From the NCBI GenBank assembly GCA_018238205.1, contig JABCTV010000001.1:1-64000 (forward strand): a stretch of 64,000 bases of DNA. Reading direction: 5' to 3'. This document shows, piece after piece, positions 42,269 through 51,634 of this stretch. How positions within the stretch are numbered: the first letter of the stretch is position 1; each line of letters opens with the position of its first letter. The translations under genes were made by a program, and so were the position numbers. The DNA comes from Candidatus Thorarchaeota archaeon. GTDB taxonomy: Archaea; Asgardarchaeota; Thorarchaeia; Thorarchaeales; Thorarchaeaceae. The notes under the pieces were generated by a model. It was not told the DNA's origin. It searched no databases and was given only the letters and a program-made list of their open reading frames with translations.

Positions 42269-42850
42269 TCATGAGATGGGCTTAGCAACTACACTTGCTC
42301 TCATAGCAGCTTGGAATATGTATTGAAAGGCTTCTAGGATATTATGGCCATTTTTAGCAATGCTTCTGAATACAGGTACAGAGGCAGGTAACCTTAGATG
42401 TTCTCTGAGTTGTTCTTCTTGAAGTGTTCCAGGTAAATCTTGTTTGTTAAGACATACAACGACCGGTAATGGTCGTTCTTCTTCAGTAATCATTGACATA
42501 AGCTCATTCCAGCTCGCTAGATTTTCATCTAAAAGAGTTGTTTGAGAATCAGCCATGAATATCACACCATCAGCACCTACAAGTACTACTTCTCGAGTAG
42601 ATCTGTAGAAATCCTGTCCTGTGGCAGACCAAACATGAGCATTAACAGTCCAATTTTCATTGAGGGGAAAGGGAATAGTACCAAAATCACAGAACATTGT
42701 TCTGCCAACAGTATTTTCAATTGATGTCAATTTATCTGCATAATCAAGTGACGAGAATAACCATCGGATTGCGGTCGTTTTTCCACTCATTGCCGGCCCA
42801 AAAAAGACTATCTTGAGACCAACAGTTCGATTGCCATAATCTATAATCAT
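42269..42850 (-). CDS. MglA-like small GTPase
   Basis: 193-residue Ras-superfamily GTPase. G1 is F-F-G-P-A-M-S-G-K-T-T, switch region includes E-N-T-V-G-R-T-M-F-C-D-F, and G4 is C-L-N-K-Q-D. The G3 motif reads W-S-A-T-G-Q-D, lacking the usual Asp, as in bacterial MglA (T-V-P-G-Q); this and the T-x-x-x-R-T-x-F-x-D-F segment point to the MglA branch. It is the last gene of a three-gene minus-strand run with an unknown protein and a roadblock protein; roadblock proteins (MglB) are the partners and GAPs of MglA. Likely membrane or cell polarity regulator. Confidence 0.82.
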   Translation of the reverse strand: MIIDYGNRTVGLKIVFFGPAMSGKTTAIRWLFSSLDYADKLTSIENTVGRTMFCDFGTIPFPLNENWTVNAHVWSATGQDFYRSTREVVLVGADGVIFMADSQTTLLDENLASWNELMSMITEEERPLPVVVCLNKQDLPGTLQEEQLREHLRLPASVPVFRSIAKNGHNILEAFQYIFQAAMRASVVAKPIS

Positions 42851-42869
42851 GTATTAATTCCCCTCTAAT

Positions 42870-43790
42870 TCATGTACCCCACATACTGTCAACCCATGCC
42901 CCTAGTCCCGATAGCGTGCCCATCTTCACACAATCTGAGAAATCCTCATGCCATTCTGCTCTGATAAAACGGATTAAATCGGTTAGCTCTCCACCATCCC
43001 ATCCAATTGCTTCATAGAGATTTCTTTCTGTTAAAGTTGTAGATGCACCAAGCTCTCTGGCAAGTCTGATTCGGGAGAGTAGTGTTACTGCTCTACGTGC
43101 GGCATGGACATAATTATTGATTTCCTCTTCAAATACATCTTGTGTGAGTTTCTCAGATTCATCATCTAATTTTAGTACTGCCGTTACAATATGATCTGGT
43201 ACATTCGTGCCTCGAAGTGATTTCGTCAAAAGACGACGGATTCTCTCCAAAGATTGCTTTTTCCTAATCAGAATTTTATTGACCGCCTTCTTTTCTACAT
43301 CAAGACTGCTGTCAATTTGTTTTACAAGAGTAAATGTCATTGATGATGGAGAAGTGATTCTAAGTATCCCGCAGTTGGCTGAGTTAGTCAAGATATGAGC
43401 TGTAACATCTTCAAGGGTCTTCTCATTCACTTGAACACCGAGAACAGTAGAACCTAATGGTATAGCTAGAATCCAACCTGCAAAACGAGAGATTCGGTCC
43501 AGAGCTAACCTCAGATTTCCAGATAACCCACAAACAACGGTTCTACTAACCTCATAGTTGTGTTTCTCTTCTTCCCAGACTGAAAGAATCTCTGGCTCTG
43601 AAGTAAAATCTCTCCAAAAGACCAGTTTATGCCGGTGCGGACAGAGTGTTGTAAGACTCTCTGTGATATCGTCCACAAGTTCGATATCTTCACCTGCTAC
43701 AATCACAGGTGTTCGTTCTAAGACGGAGTTAAGTAGCAATGGAAATTGATTGTCCATTAGCTCAATAATGCGTAGTATCGAGTATGTCAT
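42870..43790 (-). CDS. Unknown protein in the GTPase-roadblock module
   Basis: A 306-residue soluble protein. The N-terminal half is alpha/beta (V-I-V-A-G-E-D-I-E-L-V-D-D-I-T, then T-V-V-C-G-L-S-G-N-L), the C-terminal half mainly helical (K-K-Q-S-L-E-R-I-R-R-L-L-T-K, A-R-R-A-V-T-L-L-S-R-I-R-L-A-R-E-L). I do not recognise the family. The first three codons overlap the end of the roadblock gene and 19 bases separate it from the GTPase, so it is probably a third component of the same unit. Confidence 0.65.
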   Translation of the reverse strand: MTYSILRIIELMDNQFPLLLNSVLERTPVIVAGEDIELVDDITESLTTLCPHRHKLVFWRDFTSEPEILSVWEEEKHNYEVSRTVVCGLSGNLRLALDRISRFAGWILAIPLGSTVLGVQVNEKTLEDVTAHILTNSANCGILRITSPSSMTFTLVKQIDSSLDVEKKAVNKILIRKKQSLERIRRLLTKSLRGTNVPDHIVTAVLKLDDESEKLTQDVFEEEINNYVHAARRAVTLLSRIRLARELGASTTLTERNLYEAIGWDGGELTDLIRFIRAEWHEDFSDCVKMGTLSGLGAWVDSMWGT

Positions 43791-44734
43791 TTGTCTCTCC
43801 TCGTCATGAGTAGACCTCCATCGGAGCTTCCTGCTAGAAGTAGCTCCTTTAGGTCATCAGGAACAGCTGGTTTGACCATAGAAACGGAAGAAAGGACTCG
43901 TCGAATCTCTTCTATGTAATGTTTCAATAGTAGTCTCATAAGACCAAGCTTCTGACTATCTTTGTCAACCCAGAGGCTAAATACACCATTAGGTACTGAA
44001 TAGATGAAGTGTCGAGTTGTATCTGTTTCACACATAACGGTTTGTAGAGAACTGTTCCTGAGAGTTCTCACAACCCTTTCTGAGGCATCATGCAATGCAA
44101 ACGACATTGCGGCAAGCCGATCATTTGTGAATCCTTCTAAAGAAACTCTTACACCACCGCTCAATGATAGGAATACAGAACCAATATTGGGGATTGAATC
44201 ATGTACTTGTCGAAGAAGAGCTCTCAGACTTAGTGCTTGTGACCTATCAAGTGAGATAATAGACCGTGACGTTCCATATGTTGTGGCTCGACCTTCTGCA
44301 ACAGCAAATCCTTCAAGTACACGACTTGTTTCATCGGAACTATAGGATCTAAGCGGTGGAAGCCTTCCATCGATATGTTGCCTTAGTAAATATGATAATC
44401 GTGACAGATTGTCCTTCATCTCAATAAACAGAGCTGCAAGATTCACTCTTGGGGCGGTAGTAACTGTAAGGAAGTAATCAGAATCATTTGGAAGAGATGC
44501 AAGAAACACTTTGGATGTTTCAGATTCCATCAAGAGATATTTGAAATCACCATGAATTAGCTTAGCAACCCCAAAAATCGCACAGGTCGAAGATGCTACT
44601 GCAAAAACCTCTTCCTTACTAAACCATACTCCTGCACTTGCTACAGGAAGACCGTCTTTTTGGATTAAAACTACGTTTTCAACGCCAGTTATCGTTTTGA
44701 TGTTCTGTAAGGTTTCAGTCAATTCATCGCTCAA
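43787..44734 (-). CDS. Tandem roadblock/LC7-domain protein
   Basis: 315 residues with two roadblock-like units. The first (about 5-115) begins L-Q-N-I-K-T-I-T-G-V-E-N-V-V-L-I-Q-K-D-G-L-P-V-A-S-A and continues with the K-L-I-H-G-D-F helix and D-Y-F-L-T-V-T-T. The second (about 170-290) has L-R-Q-V-H-D-S-I-P-N-I-G-S-V-F-L-S-L-S-G-G-V-R-V-S and a matching strand-helix order. Roadblock proteins bind small GTPases as MglB-like GAPs or platforms. First gene of the run with the unknown protein and MglA-like GTPase. Confidence 0.8.
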   Translation of the reverse strand: MSDELTETLQNIKTITGVENVVLIQKDGLPVASAGVWFSKEEVFAVASSTCAIFGVAKLIHGDFKYLLMESETSKVFLASLPNDSDYFLTVTTAPRVNLAALFIEMKDNLSRLSYLLRQHIDGRLPPLRSYSSDETSRVLEGFAVAEGRATTYGTSRSIISLDRSQALSLRALLRQVHDSIPNIGSVFLSLSGGVRVSLEGFTNDRLAAMSFALHDASERVVRTLRNSSLQTVMCETDTTRHFIYSVPNGVFSLWVDKDSQKLGLMRLLLKHYIEEIRRVLSSVSMVKPAVPDDLKELLLAGSSDGGLLMTRRDK

Positions 44735-44831
44735 GTGCTCTCAGCCCCAGAGAACTAGATTGTTCAATGTAGAATCCAATCCGTACTATATAATCTCCAC
44801 ACAGAATGATGACTTGTGAGTATGGCGGAGT

Positions 44832-46136
44832 CTACATGTGAATTAGGGCTGTATCTGGAACCTCTTGGAATACTTCACGTGCGGCTCTGCCAACTTTTGC
44901 TCTGTTTTTCTCGAATGTGTAAACACGAATTACATCCAGATAGCCTTTCATCATCGCTGCGATATTTGAATAGTCAGAAAGATTGCGAGCGACCTTTTTG
45001 CCATCAATGGTTTCAAAGATAGCAATCTCCATTGGGTCTAATTGATGAGGATTATACGGGACTGATGGCAAAGTAGGAACATCAACAATGACCTCGTGGT
45101 TTTCGACTCTCGCAATTGAAGCTATTTCTTCCTCTATGCTCTCACGTACTTTCTTTTTTGTGAAGACCTTTGATACAAATCTATCTTCAGTATGAAGTAC
45201 TTTCTCAAATACAGATTTGTAGAGAATTCGTGAATCCAAGAGATTCATCATATTTGATGCTTCTTTTGCATCTTCTGATTCAGATGGATCGATTTCTCGC
45301 ACCATTGATACTAATGACATATCATCAAGAATAAGGAATTCTTCAGGAGTCTTGAAGTTTGTCAAATTTAGTACGTTATCTGCTGCATTGATGAGTTTGA
45401 CTAACATCACTTCAATACTACGCACCGTCTTATGGTAGTACACATTCAGAAACATCTCATATCGTGCTACAAGGAATGCTTCTAGAGCTCCTCTAGCTGC
45501 TATATCGAAGTATAGCTGATAATCACTAGAAACATCAAGACTGTCTATTAGGCGGTGAATATCTACTAGTCCATAATTGACCCCGCAATAGAATGAATCA
45601 CGAATTAGATAGTCCATTTTATCAGTATCTACTTGTCCTGCAACAATACCACTCACAACTCCATCATATTTACGGGTTCTACGACCACGGACCAAGTCTG
45701 CTATTCGTTTCTTTGAAACACCTTCATTTTCAAGAATTTCTCCAACTTCGCTTTTTAGTACTAGCCATTCTGTTACATCTTCATGATTCTTTCCCTGTTT
45801 CTCAAGAAGTGATTCCTCAAAGACATGGCTGAATGGACCATGGCCTAGATCATGTAACAGACCTGCCAACCGGACTTCTTGAAGTACATCATTCCCTAGT
45901 TTTAGTTTATCCAGAAGTTTTTTGCCAGTACGACCTGCTAGAAACATGACTCCTATACAGTGACCAAAACGAGTATGCTCAGCAGTTGGATAAACAAAAT
46001 GAGCTCCAGATAATTGCTTTATTCTTCTTAATCTCTGATAAGTTTCAGAGTTTATTATTTTGGCTTCAACATTGGTGATACCAATGAAGTCATGAATAGG
46101 GTCATTGATTTCCATCACAAATTCCATTTCAATCAC
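44832..46136 (-). CDS. HD-domain dNTPase-like phosphohydrolase (SAMHD1-like)
   Basis: A 434-residue HD hydrolase. The signature is H-T-R-F-G-H-C-I-G, then L-A-G-L-L-H-D-L-G-H-G-P-F-S-H, and the distal Asp in Q-V-D-T-D-K-M-D-Y-L-I-R-D-S. This full pattern, with C-G-V-N-Y-G following, is that of the SAMHD1/YwfO group, which removes triphosphate from dNTPs. Several in-frame ATGs near the N-terminus leave the exact start open by up to seven residues. It ends 97 bases from the roadblock gene. Confidence 0.88.
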   Translation of the reverse strand: MIEMEFVMEINDPIHDFIGITNVEAKIINSETYQRLRRIKQLSGAHFVYPTAEHTRFGHCIGVMFLAGRTGKKLLDKLKLGNDVLQEVRLAGLLHDLGHGPFSHVFEESLLEKQGKNHEDVTEWLVLKSEVGEILENEGVSKKRIADLVRGRRTRKYDGVVSGIVAGQVDTDKMDYLIRDSFYCGVNYGLVDIHRLIDSLDVSSDYQLYFDIAARGALEAFLVARYEMFLNVYYHKTVRSIEVMLVKLINAADNVLNLTNFKTPEEFLILDDMSLVSMVREIDPSESEDAKEASNMMNLLDSRILYKSVFEKVLHTEDRFVSKVFTKKKVRESIEEEIASIARVENHEVIVDVPTLPSVPYNPHQLDPMEIAIFETIDGKKVARNLSDYSNIAAMMKGYLDVIRVYTFEKNRAKVGRAAREVFQEVPDTALIHM

Positions 46137-46150
46137 TCATCTGTAGTTGG

Positions 46151-46894
46151 TTACATCTGTGGGTCAAAAGCTCTAATTTCACGTACTAAATCTTCAGTTG
46201 AAGTGATTTCAGAAACACAAAGTGGGACATGAATGCTATCTGCAATCTTTACAGCTAGTGGGTCCAGCTCTTTAACTCCCTGAAGAATTACAACAGCAGG
46301 TTTTACTGCTACTGATGTACTAATCTGACTTGCTTTGATGGCAACCATTGGAGATCTTCCGGTTGATACATTTGTTAGGATTGCACCCCGTTGTGTTGTA
46401 CCACCGTATAATCTCAGAAGTTGTTGTGGTGTTAGACTCACTATGGCTCGAATACTGTCAAGGGCTGTGTATCCATAGATATCTCTATCAAGCAGATTAT
46501 GATGAGTGAGCACATTGCAATCAAGATGCTCAACTAGCAATCTAGAAGGAACAGGAAATCCAAATTCTCTACTATCAAGAATTGCATCTGATGCTATTTC
46601 TGGAGCTATCAGTTTTTCAAGTGCTACCGCAACTCTTCCACCCTCTTCCGCATCCATTTCTATGAGACCTTCGACGAATCGTTTGATTGTGTCAACTCTT
46701 GGAGATTTTCTCCTCCCGCTCTCATAGTCACTTATTACCGATGGTGAAACACTGAGATGTTTTGCAAGACTCTTTTGTGAGATGTCAAACCGTTCTCGCC
46801 ATCTTCTCATAATTGCACCTGGATCATTCTCTGCGAGACAAATCTCACCAGCCATTGCTTCTGCAAGCCTTTGAAGTGCCTCATTTGAGTCCAT
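46151..46894 (-). CDS. Helix-turn-helix transcriptional regulator (COG1709-like)
   Basis: An archaeal regulator of about 247 residues with a Cro/CI-type HTH: W-R-E-R-F-D-I-S-Q-K-S-L-A-K-H-L-S-V-S then S-V-I-S-D-Y-E-S-G-R-R. The C-terminal 130 residues form an alpha/beta domain (G-Y-T-A-L-D-S-I-R-A-I, V-A-I-K-A-S-Q-I) that may bind a ligand. ATG 46894 is used because it gives the usual length; an ATG at 46963 and a TTG at 46981 would extend it. Divergent from the GPN GTPase gene. Confidence 0.78.
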   Translation of the reverse strand: MDSNEALQRLAEAMAGEICLAENDPGAIMRRWRERFDISQKSLAKHLSVSPSVISDYESGRRKSPRVDTIKRFVEGLIEMDAEEGGRVAVALEKLIAPEIASDAILDSREFGFPVPSRLLVEHLDCNVLTHHNLLDRDIYGYTALDSIRAIVSLTPQQLLRLYGGTTQRGAILTNVSTGRSPMVAIKASQISTSVAVKPAVVILQGVKELDPLAVKIADSIHVPLCVSEITSTEDLVREIRAFDPQM

Positions 46895-47016
46895 AGGACT
46901 CTGATTTCTTAGATTGTAGATAAGACTTGTGTAGAATGAGATTGGAGTTGGAATAACTAACATACCTACCGAAGAACTCAAAGAGGGTAATTTGTCACAT
47001 CATCGTGGTTCTATCA

Positions 47017-47781
47017 ATGTTTTTCATATTTCTAGTTGGGACTGCAGGTTCCGGGAAGTCTTTGCTTACAGCATCATTAGAGAAATGGCTTGTGGGGTCA
47101 GATTTGAGCGTGACAGTTGTTAATTTAGATCCCGGAGTTGAAAGTCCACCATATACAAGTGATGTAGACATCAGAGAATATGTGGACTATGGTGAAGTGA
47201 TGAGAACGTTTGGACTTGGACCCAATGGTGCACTCGTTGCTTCACTGGATATGGCTGTTGGACACGTTGATGATTTGCGAGAAGAAATCATTGAAACTGA
47301 GAGAGACTATGTCCTTGTAGATTGTCCGGGACAGATGGAGTTGTTTGCATATCGGAACTCTGGGCCACTAATGGTGTCCGGGCTTAGAGGGGATGATCCT
47401 GCAGTATCATTGTATCTTCTTGATTCCAATATTGCTAGGACTGCAACAGGTTATCTCTCTTCAATGCTTCTTGGTGTATCAATTAATATTCGATTTGGAT
47501 TACCTCAACAAGCTTTACTCAGCAAACCAGACATTCTTACTGAGGACGAAGTTGAGGAAATCGTTCAATGGGGAGAAGAGGTGTATCTTCTTGGAGATGC
47601 TTTAGATCAATCTGCAGACGGTCTCGTCAGAGAGTATTCCAAATCTATTCTTGAGATGCTTGAAAATCTAGACACAGTAACCGGTACTATACCCGTTTCC
47701 GCCAAAGATATGACAGGATTTGATATCCTCTATGGCGAATTACAGCGAGTATTTTCTGGTGGAGATAATCTGTACGAGTAG
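47017..47781 (+). CDS. GPN-loop GTPase
   Basis: A 254-residue GPN GTPase. The P-loop is F-L-V-G-T-A-G-S-G-K-S, the defining G-P-N loop is seen in L-G-P-N-G-A-L-V, G3 as D-C-P-G-Q-M-E-L and the base-recognition motif as L-S-K-P-D. Eukaryotic GPN1-3 assist RNA polymerase assembly; the archaeal role is less clear. ATG 47017 is preferred to a GTG 12 bases earlier. The next gene begins 10 bases downstream. Confidence 0.9.
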   Translation: MFFIFLVGTAGSGKSLLTASLEKWLVGSDLSVTVVNLDPGVESPPYTSDVDIREYVDYGEVMRTFGLGPNGALVASLDMAVGHVDDLREEIIETERDYVLVDCPGQMELFAYRNSGPLMVSGLRGDDPAVSLYLLDSNIARTATGYLSSMLLGVSINIRFGLPQQALLSKPDILTEDEVEEIVQWGEEVYLLGDALDQSADGLVREYSKSILEMLENLDTVTGTIPVSAKDMTGFDILYGELQRVFSGGDNLYE

Positions 47782-47791
47782 GGATGATGGC

Positions 47792-48817
47792 TTGACTGCC
47801 TACTTTGCTTATATTTCAGGGGAGAATGTTGAACTAGCCAAGGCAGAAGTAGAGGTATTATTGAATCAATATCCAGATGATAAGGAATTAATCTGGCAAG
47901 GGCGTTTAGCCAAAATAACTATGCCAGTTAATCCGACAGGTTTTCTTTTAGAGAGAGCTGCACTTGTTCAGATGGCGGGCATTATTCTGTATGAATCTGA
48001 TTCAGTTAACAAAATAACTCAAGAAATCTCTGATGATGAATGGGTCGTCAATATCAATAAACAGGATGAGTTCTCAGTCAAGACGCTATGTGTGGATGTA
48101 GATAATGATTTAGGAATGAGATTGCAGATAGAGAAAGTTCTTGGTGCACATATCAAAAAAGTTACTGGTGCCAGGGTCAATCTTAGAAGTCCTTCAGTTC
48201 AGATTCTGGTTCTAATATTGTCTAACCGTATTTTAGTTTGTAAATCTAGTACGTCTAGGCTTCGGGCGTTATTAAGAAACAGGGAACCAGGCAAGAAAAC
48301 ATTCTTCCATCCAAGTATGATGAATAGTACCTTAGCTAGAGTGATGTGTAATCTTGCAGGGGTTAGGGTTGGTGATATTGTACTTGATCCATTCTGTGGC
48401 GGAGGTGGAATACTATGTGAAGCCTCACATATTGGAGCTTCTGTTATTGGAATTGATTTAAGCTGGAAATTATTAGTCGGAGCAATAAGAAATCTAAACG
48501 GGATTGGTGTAAAGTATTCAATAATTCAAGGAGATGCTCAACACCTCCCTATCAAATCTGTAAATCGTATTGTTACAGATCCGCCTTATGGGCGTGCTAG
48601 TTCTACTAGAGGTAACAGGGCTATCAAACTTGTAGAATCGTTATTGGAAAATGTTGATTCAATTCTCGAATCAAAAGGAGAGTGCCTGTGCCTTTGTGGT
48701 GACAGTGAGATGAAATTGTCCCACAGTGTCAAGAATGCAGGTCTCACAGTTGTCCGTCAACTTAGAATGAAAGTTCATAGTGGACTGATTCGAGAAATTG
48801 TAACAGTTCAAACCTAG
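47792..48817 (+). CDS. Trm-G10-type THUMP tRNA guanosine-N2 methyltransferase
   Basis: A 341-residue class I methyltransferase. The N-terminal THUMP-containing part starts Y-F-A-Y-I-S-G-E-N-V-E-L-A-K-A-E-V-E. The catalytic half has R-E-P-G-K-K-T-F-F-H-P-S-M-M, SAM motif V-L-D-P-F-C-G-G-G-G-I-L-C-E-A, G-I-D-L-S, and the catalytic D-P-P-Y-G-R. This matches Trm-G10/Trm11, which makes m2G or m2,2G at tRNA position 10. TTG 47792 is the likely start because the same frame upstream would lie inside the GPN gene. Confidence 0.85.
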   Translation: MTAYFAYISGENVELAKAEVEVLLNQYPDDKELIWQGRLAKITMPVNPTGFLLERAALVQMAGIILYESDSVNKITQEISDDEWVVNINKQDEFSVKTLCVDVDNDLGMRLQIEKVLGAHIKKVTGARVNLRSPSVQILVLILSNRILVCKSSTSRLRALLRNREPGKKTFFHPSMMNSTLARVMCNLAGVRVGDIVLDPFCGGGGILCEASHIGASVIGIDLSWKLLVGAIRNLNGIGVKYSIIQGDAQHLPIKSVNRIVTDPPYGRASSTRGNRAIKLVESLLENVDSILESKGECLCLCGDSEMKLSHSVKNAGLTVVRQLRMKVHSGLIREIVTVQT

Positions 48818-49236
48818 GTGATTATCCGTCCATCTTTTGTACGCGGACTGAACCAATCAAGAAATTCCTCAAATTGAGATTCCGATTTGAAATCGAATTT
48901 TATTTCTATCGAGCCAAGTGGAGGATCTTCATGGGTATTATCGATTAGTCTCAATTTTCCTCTATATGCAGCCTGTTTACCAAAAAAAATGTATGTTGTA
49001 AACTCGTCAAGATTCTTTAGAAGTCGTACTCTTACAGCAGCAAGTATTCTCTTATCATGAATGGATTGTTTCAGTATTGCGAAACAGGTCTTATCAGTTT
49101 CAGTTGAATGTATTTCTGTAAATTCATCTAATTCTGTCCTTGAGAGAGTAATTGGACCAAGAATGTTCTCTATTGCCGCTTCAACTCTTTGGATATCCTC
49201 TGTAGGATGAACTAAACATCGGATTGTAGATTTCAT
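48814..49236 (-). CDS. UPF0201-like RNA-binding-fold protein
   Basis: A 140-residue archaeal protein with the start C-L-V-H-P-T-E-D-I-Q-R-V-E-A-A-I-E-N-I-L-G, a helical middle (D-K-R-I-L-A-A-V-R-V-R-L-L-K) and strand-rich C-terminus. This resembles UPF0201 (PF01877, RNA-binding-like). It is directly downstream of the UPF0200 gene, a pairing common in archaea. Exact function unknown. Confidence 0.75.
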   Translation of the reverse strand: MKSTIRCLVHPTEDIQRVEAAIENILGPITLSRTELDEFTEIHSTETDKTCFAILKQSIHDKRILAAVRVRLLKNLDEFTTYIFFGKQAAYRGKLRLIDNTHEDPPLGSIEIKFDFKSESQFEEFLDWFSPRTKDGRIIT

Positions 49237-49237
49237 T

Positions 49238-49786
49238 TCAAGTCAGCTTCTCTACAAGTTCCATTGAGGAATTTCTTATCTTGTCAATGTTTTCTTCGTT
49301 AATCAACATGATATCACTTAGTGCAATGACTCCGCCCAAGCCAACTGATAACTCTCTAATGTCACGTTCCCTGAAAACCTCCCAGTTTGAAGGAGCATCT
49401 TCACGGTTTCTCTCTTGTAAACGAGAGAATCGTATCTTGGGAGATGAGTGTACACAGACCACTATTACTTCTTCTGCATAATCATCAAAGACATCTATCT
49501 CAGCAATACTTCTGCAACCCTCTATTACTATGATATCTGATTCATGTTTACGAAGACTATCAAGACAACGAGTAGCTATTGCGCCCAGACCATGTATCTC
49601 CCTTAGTTCGAGCATGACTTTCTTGGTGTTCTCAGGGTTTTCTTCTAATCCCCGATTTCTAGTTTCTTCACGGATAACATCACCCATGATAATTAATGGA
49701 ATATCAGCATTATGAAATGCGTTAGCCACCTCGCTCTTTCCAGCTCCGGGCATACCTGTGATAATTATAATTTTCAGTGTAATCAT
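49238..49786 (-). CDS. UPF0200-like P-loop kinase/ATPase
   Basis: A 182-residue P-loop protein with Walker A T-G-M-P-G-A-G-K-S-E, the I-M-G-D-V-I-R-E-E substrate-binding-like strand and the Arg-rich lid S-R-L-Q-E-R-N-R-E-D-A-P. The fold resembles dephospho-CoA/adenylate kinases, but archaeal UPF0200 members have no proven reaction. ATG 49786 is chosen; the GTG 15 bases upstream is also possible. Confidence 0.8.
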   Translation of the reverse strand: MITLKIIIITGMPGAGKSEVANAFHNADIPLIIMGDVIREETRNRGLEENPENTKKVMLELREIHGLGAIATRCLDSLRKHESDIIVIEGCRSIAEIDVFDDYAEEVIVVCVHSSPKIRFSRLQERNREDAPSNWEVFRERDIRELSVGLGGVIALSDIMLINEENIDKIRNSSMELVEKLT

Positions 49787-49809
49787 CCACCACTCAATCA
49801 CTTTATTCT

Positions 49810-50940
49810 CTAAATAGTATAATTAGGGCTACTCTTAGTTTTTATCTTGTCTAATACTCCTCTAACTATTTCTGAAGTTATAGTACTTGATTCATCAGTG
49901 ATTGCAATATGAAGTGATTCTTTAAGAATACGGTCTCGCAGGTCTCTACCAGATAGACCTTCAGTCATCCTAGCAACTTCTTGTAGATCAATCTCAATCT
50001 CTAGCGGTAAGCGTTTGCTATAATATTGAAGTATACCAAGTCTTTCTTCAATGTTAGGCAATGCAAATTCAAAGACCGTATCGAAGCGATTCTTGATTGC
50101 AGGATCAATTAATGGTAAGGCATTCGTTGCACCAATGACAACAACTCCAGATGCTTCAGCAGTTTGATCTAGCTCTCCTAATAGTGCGGTTACAACTTCT
50201 GATACATCACCACGAATCGATTGGAATGAACGAGCCAGCCCAATCGCATCAAGTTCGTCAATAAAAATGATGCTTGGTGAATTCTTTCGTGCATCATCAA
50301 AGAGCGCACTAATTCTCCTACCGCCATCACCAACATGAACTCCAATCAAATCAGAGGCTTTGGCGAAGAATATCTTGGCATCAGCTTGATTAGCAACAGC
50401 TTGAGCTGTCATTGTTTTTCCAGTTCCAGGAGGACCATAGAATAAAATCGCACGAGGTGCCCACTCTCCAAATTTAGCTGGATTTAGAAGATACTCGAGT
50501 ATGAGTTTGCACTTTCGTTTTATGGGTTCATGACCTACAACCTCATTGAGAGTAACTAAACGTGTTGACGTAGATTCTGTAACAACTGACCGAGATTGTA
50601 GATGGATTTTAGTATCTTTTGAGATGATAGATTCTTCGGGTACAACTTCCAATACTTGGAAAGCATAGTCAGGCATGATATATCGATCAAATAGGTAGAG
50701 TCCTTGGTGCACAATTGTTCCCATCCATTGCTCACGAGCATAGTCCGCAAAGAGCTCCTCACTATCAATCTCTAGACCTGTTGATCTTGGATCTCCCTTG
50801 ACTCTGAAAGGGTATCCCATGTCTCTTAGAACTATACTTTTTGTGCTGGGGACCTCAATATTTCTCTTCTTTGTGGCTTTTTTCGAGCTTTCTTTAGGAG
50901 AAGTATGAATTTCTATGCTGGAATCTTTTCGTTTTGTCAA
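49810..50940 (-). CDS. AAA+ ATPase (COG1223-like)
   Basis: A 376-residue single AAA domain with an N-terminal extension of about 130 residues that is basic (K-K-A-T-K-K-R) then beta-rich. Motifs are Walker A F-Y-G-P-P-G-T-G-K-T, Walker B I-I-F-I-D-E-L-D-A-I, sensor-1 G-A-T-N-A, Arg finger N-R-F-D, and the second region G-L-S-G-R-D-L-R-D. It resembles the Cdc48/proteasome-activating class but is a short form. The substrate is unknown. No partner gene is adjacent. Confidence 0.85.
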   Translation of the reverse strand: MTKRKDSSIEIHTSPKESSKKATKKRNIEVPSTKSIVLRDMGYPFRVKGDPRSTGLEIDSEELFADYAREQWMGTIVHQGLYLFDRYIMPDYAFQVLEVVPEESIISKDTKIHLQSRSVVTESTSTRLVTLNEVVGHEPIKRKCKLILEYLLNPAKFGEWAPRAILFYGPPGTGKTMTAQAVANQADAKIFFAKASDLIGVHVGDGGRRISALFDDARKNSPSIIFIDELDAIGLARSFQSIRGDVSEVVTALLGELDQTAEASGVVVIGATNALPLIDPAIKNRFDTVFEFALPNIEERLGILQYYSKRLPLEIEIDLQEVARMTEGLSGRDLRDRILKESLHIAITDESSTITSEIVRGVLDKIKTKSSPNYTI

Positions 50941-51050
50941 TGTTTAGATAGTCACCGAAGCATCGTTCAGTGGTAGACCTTTAAGAGTTATCTTAGAACC
51001 ATAACCTACATCTTAGATTTTGTATTGAATAACAAGATGTGGTGGTACAA

Positions 51051-51611
51051 GTGAGTGAAATTGTCAGAGCCTTTCTAAGTATCGATATAGAGAATCAAGC
51101 ACTATTTCCGCATATTTCTGAAACTCAGAACAAATTAGATACCAATCTAGCCAAGATGAAAATAGTTGAAATTGAAAATGTCCATTTCACGTTGAGATTC
51201 TTTGGAGATACGTCACTGACAAAAATTGATGAGATTGAATCATGTCTAAGCCAAATAGAAATAGAACCTTTTGAAATTAAGGTACATGGAGTAGGAGCAT
51301 TTCCTAATAATCGAAGACCCCGAGTGATATGGATAGGTGTGACTCAGAATGCTGATCGTATATGTTATCTAAAAGCGGAGATAGATTCGCATTTGGAAGA
51401 ATTGGGATATCAATCGGAAAGGAAGAAATTCACTCCACATGCTACGATCGCAAGAGTTCGTTATATCAAAGATGCTGAGAAACTCACTAACAATCTTGAT
51501 GGTTTGATAAACGAATCAATAGGTATGATGACTATATCAAAATTCAATCTGAAAAAGAGTACTTTGACTCCTTCAGGTCCTATTTATGAAACACTTTGGC
51601 ACATATCTTGA
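51051..51611 (+). CDS. thpR: RNA 2',3'-cyclic phosphodiesterase ThpR (LigT family)
   Basis: A 186-residue 2H phosphoesterase. The two H-x-T/S motifs are present: N-V-H-F-T-L-R-F-F-G at about residues 45-54 and T-P-H-A-T-I-A-R-V near 130. LigT/ThpR opens 2',3'-cyclic phosphates in RNA, including ends left by tRNA splicing, so it fits a genome with many tRNA introns. GTG 51051 is preferred with GGTGG upstream; a GTG 12 bases earlier is possible. It lies next to tRNA-Pro. Confidence 0.88.
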   Translation: MSEIVRAFLSIDIENQALFPHISETQNKLDTNLAKMKIVEIENVHFTLRFFGDTSLTKIDEIESCLSQIEIEPFEIKVHGVGAFPNNRRPRVIWIGVTQNADRICYLKAEIDSHLEELGYQSERKKFTPHATIARVRYIKDAEKLTNNLDGLINESIGMMTISKFNLKKSTLTPSGPIYETLWHIS

Positions 51612-51634
51612 GATGAATGTAGGAAAAGAATGAA

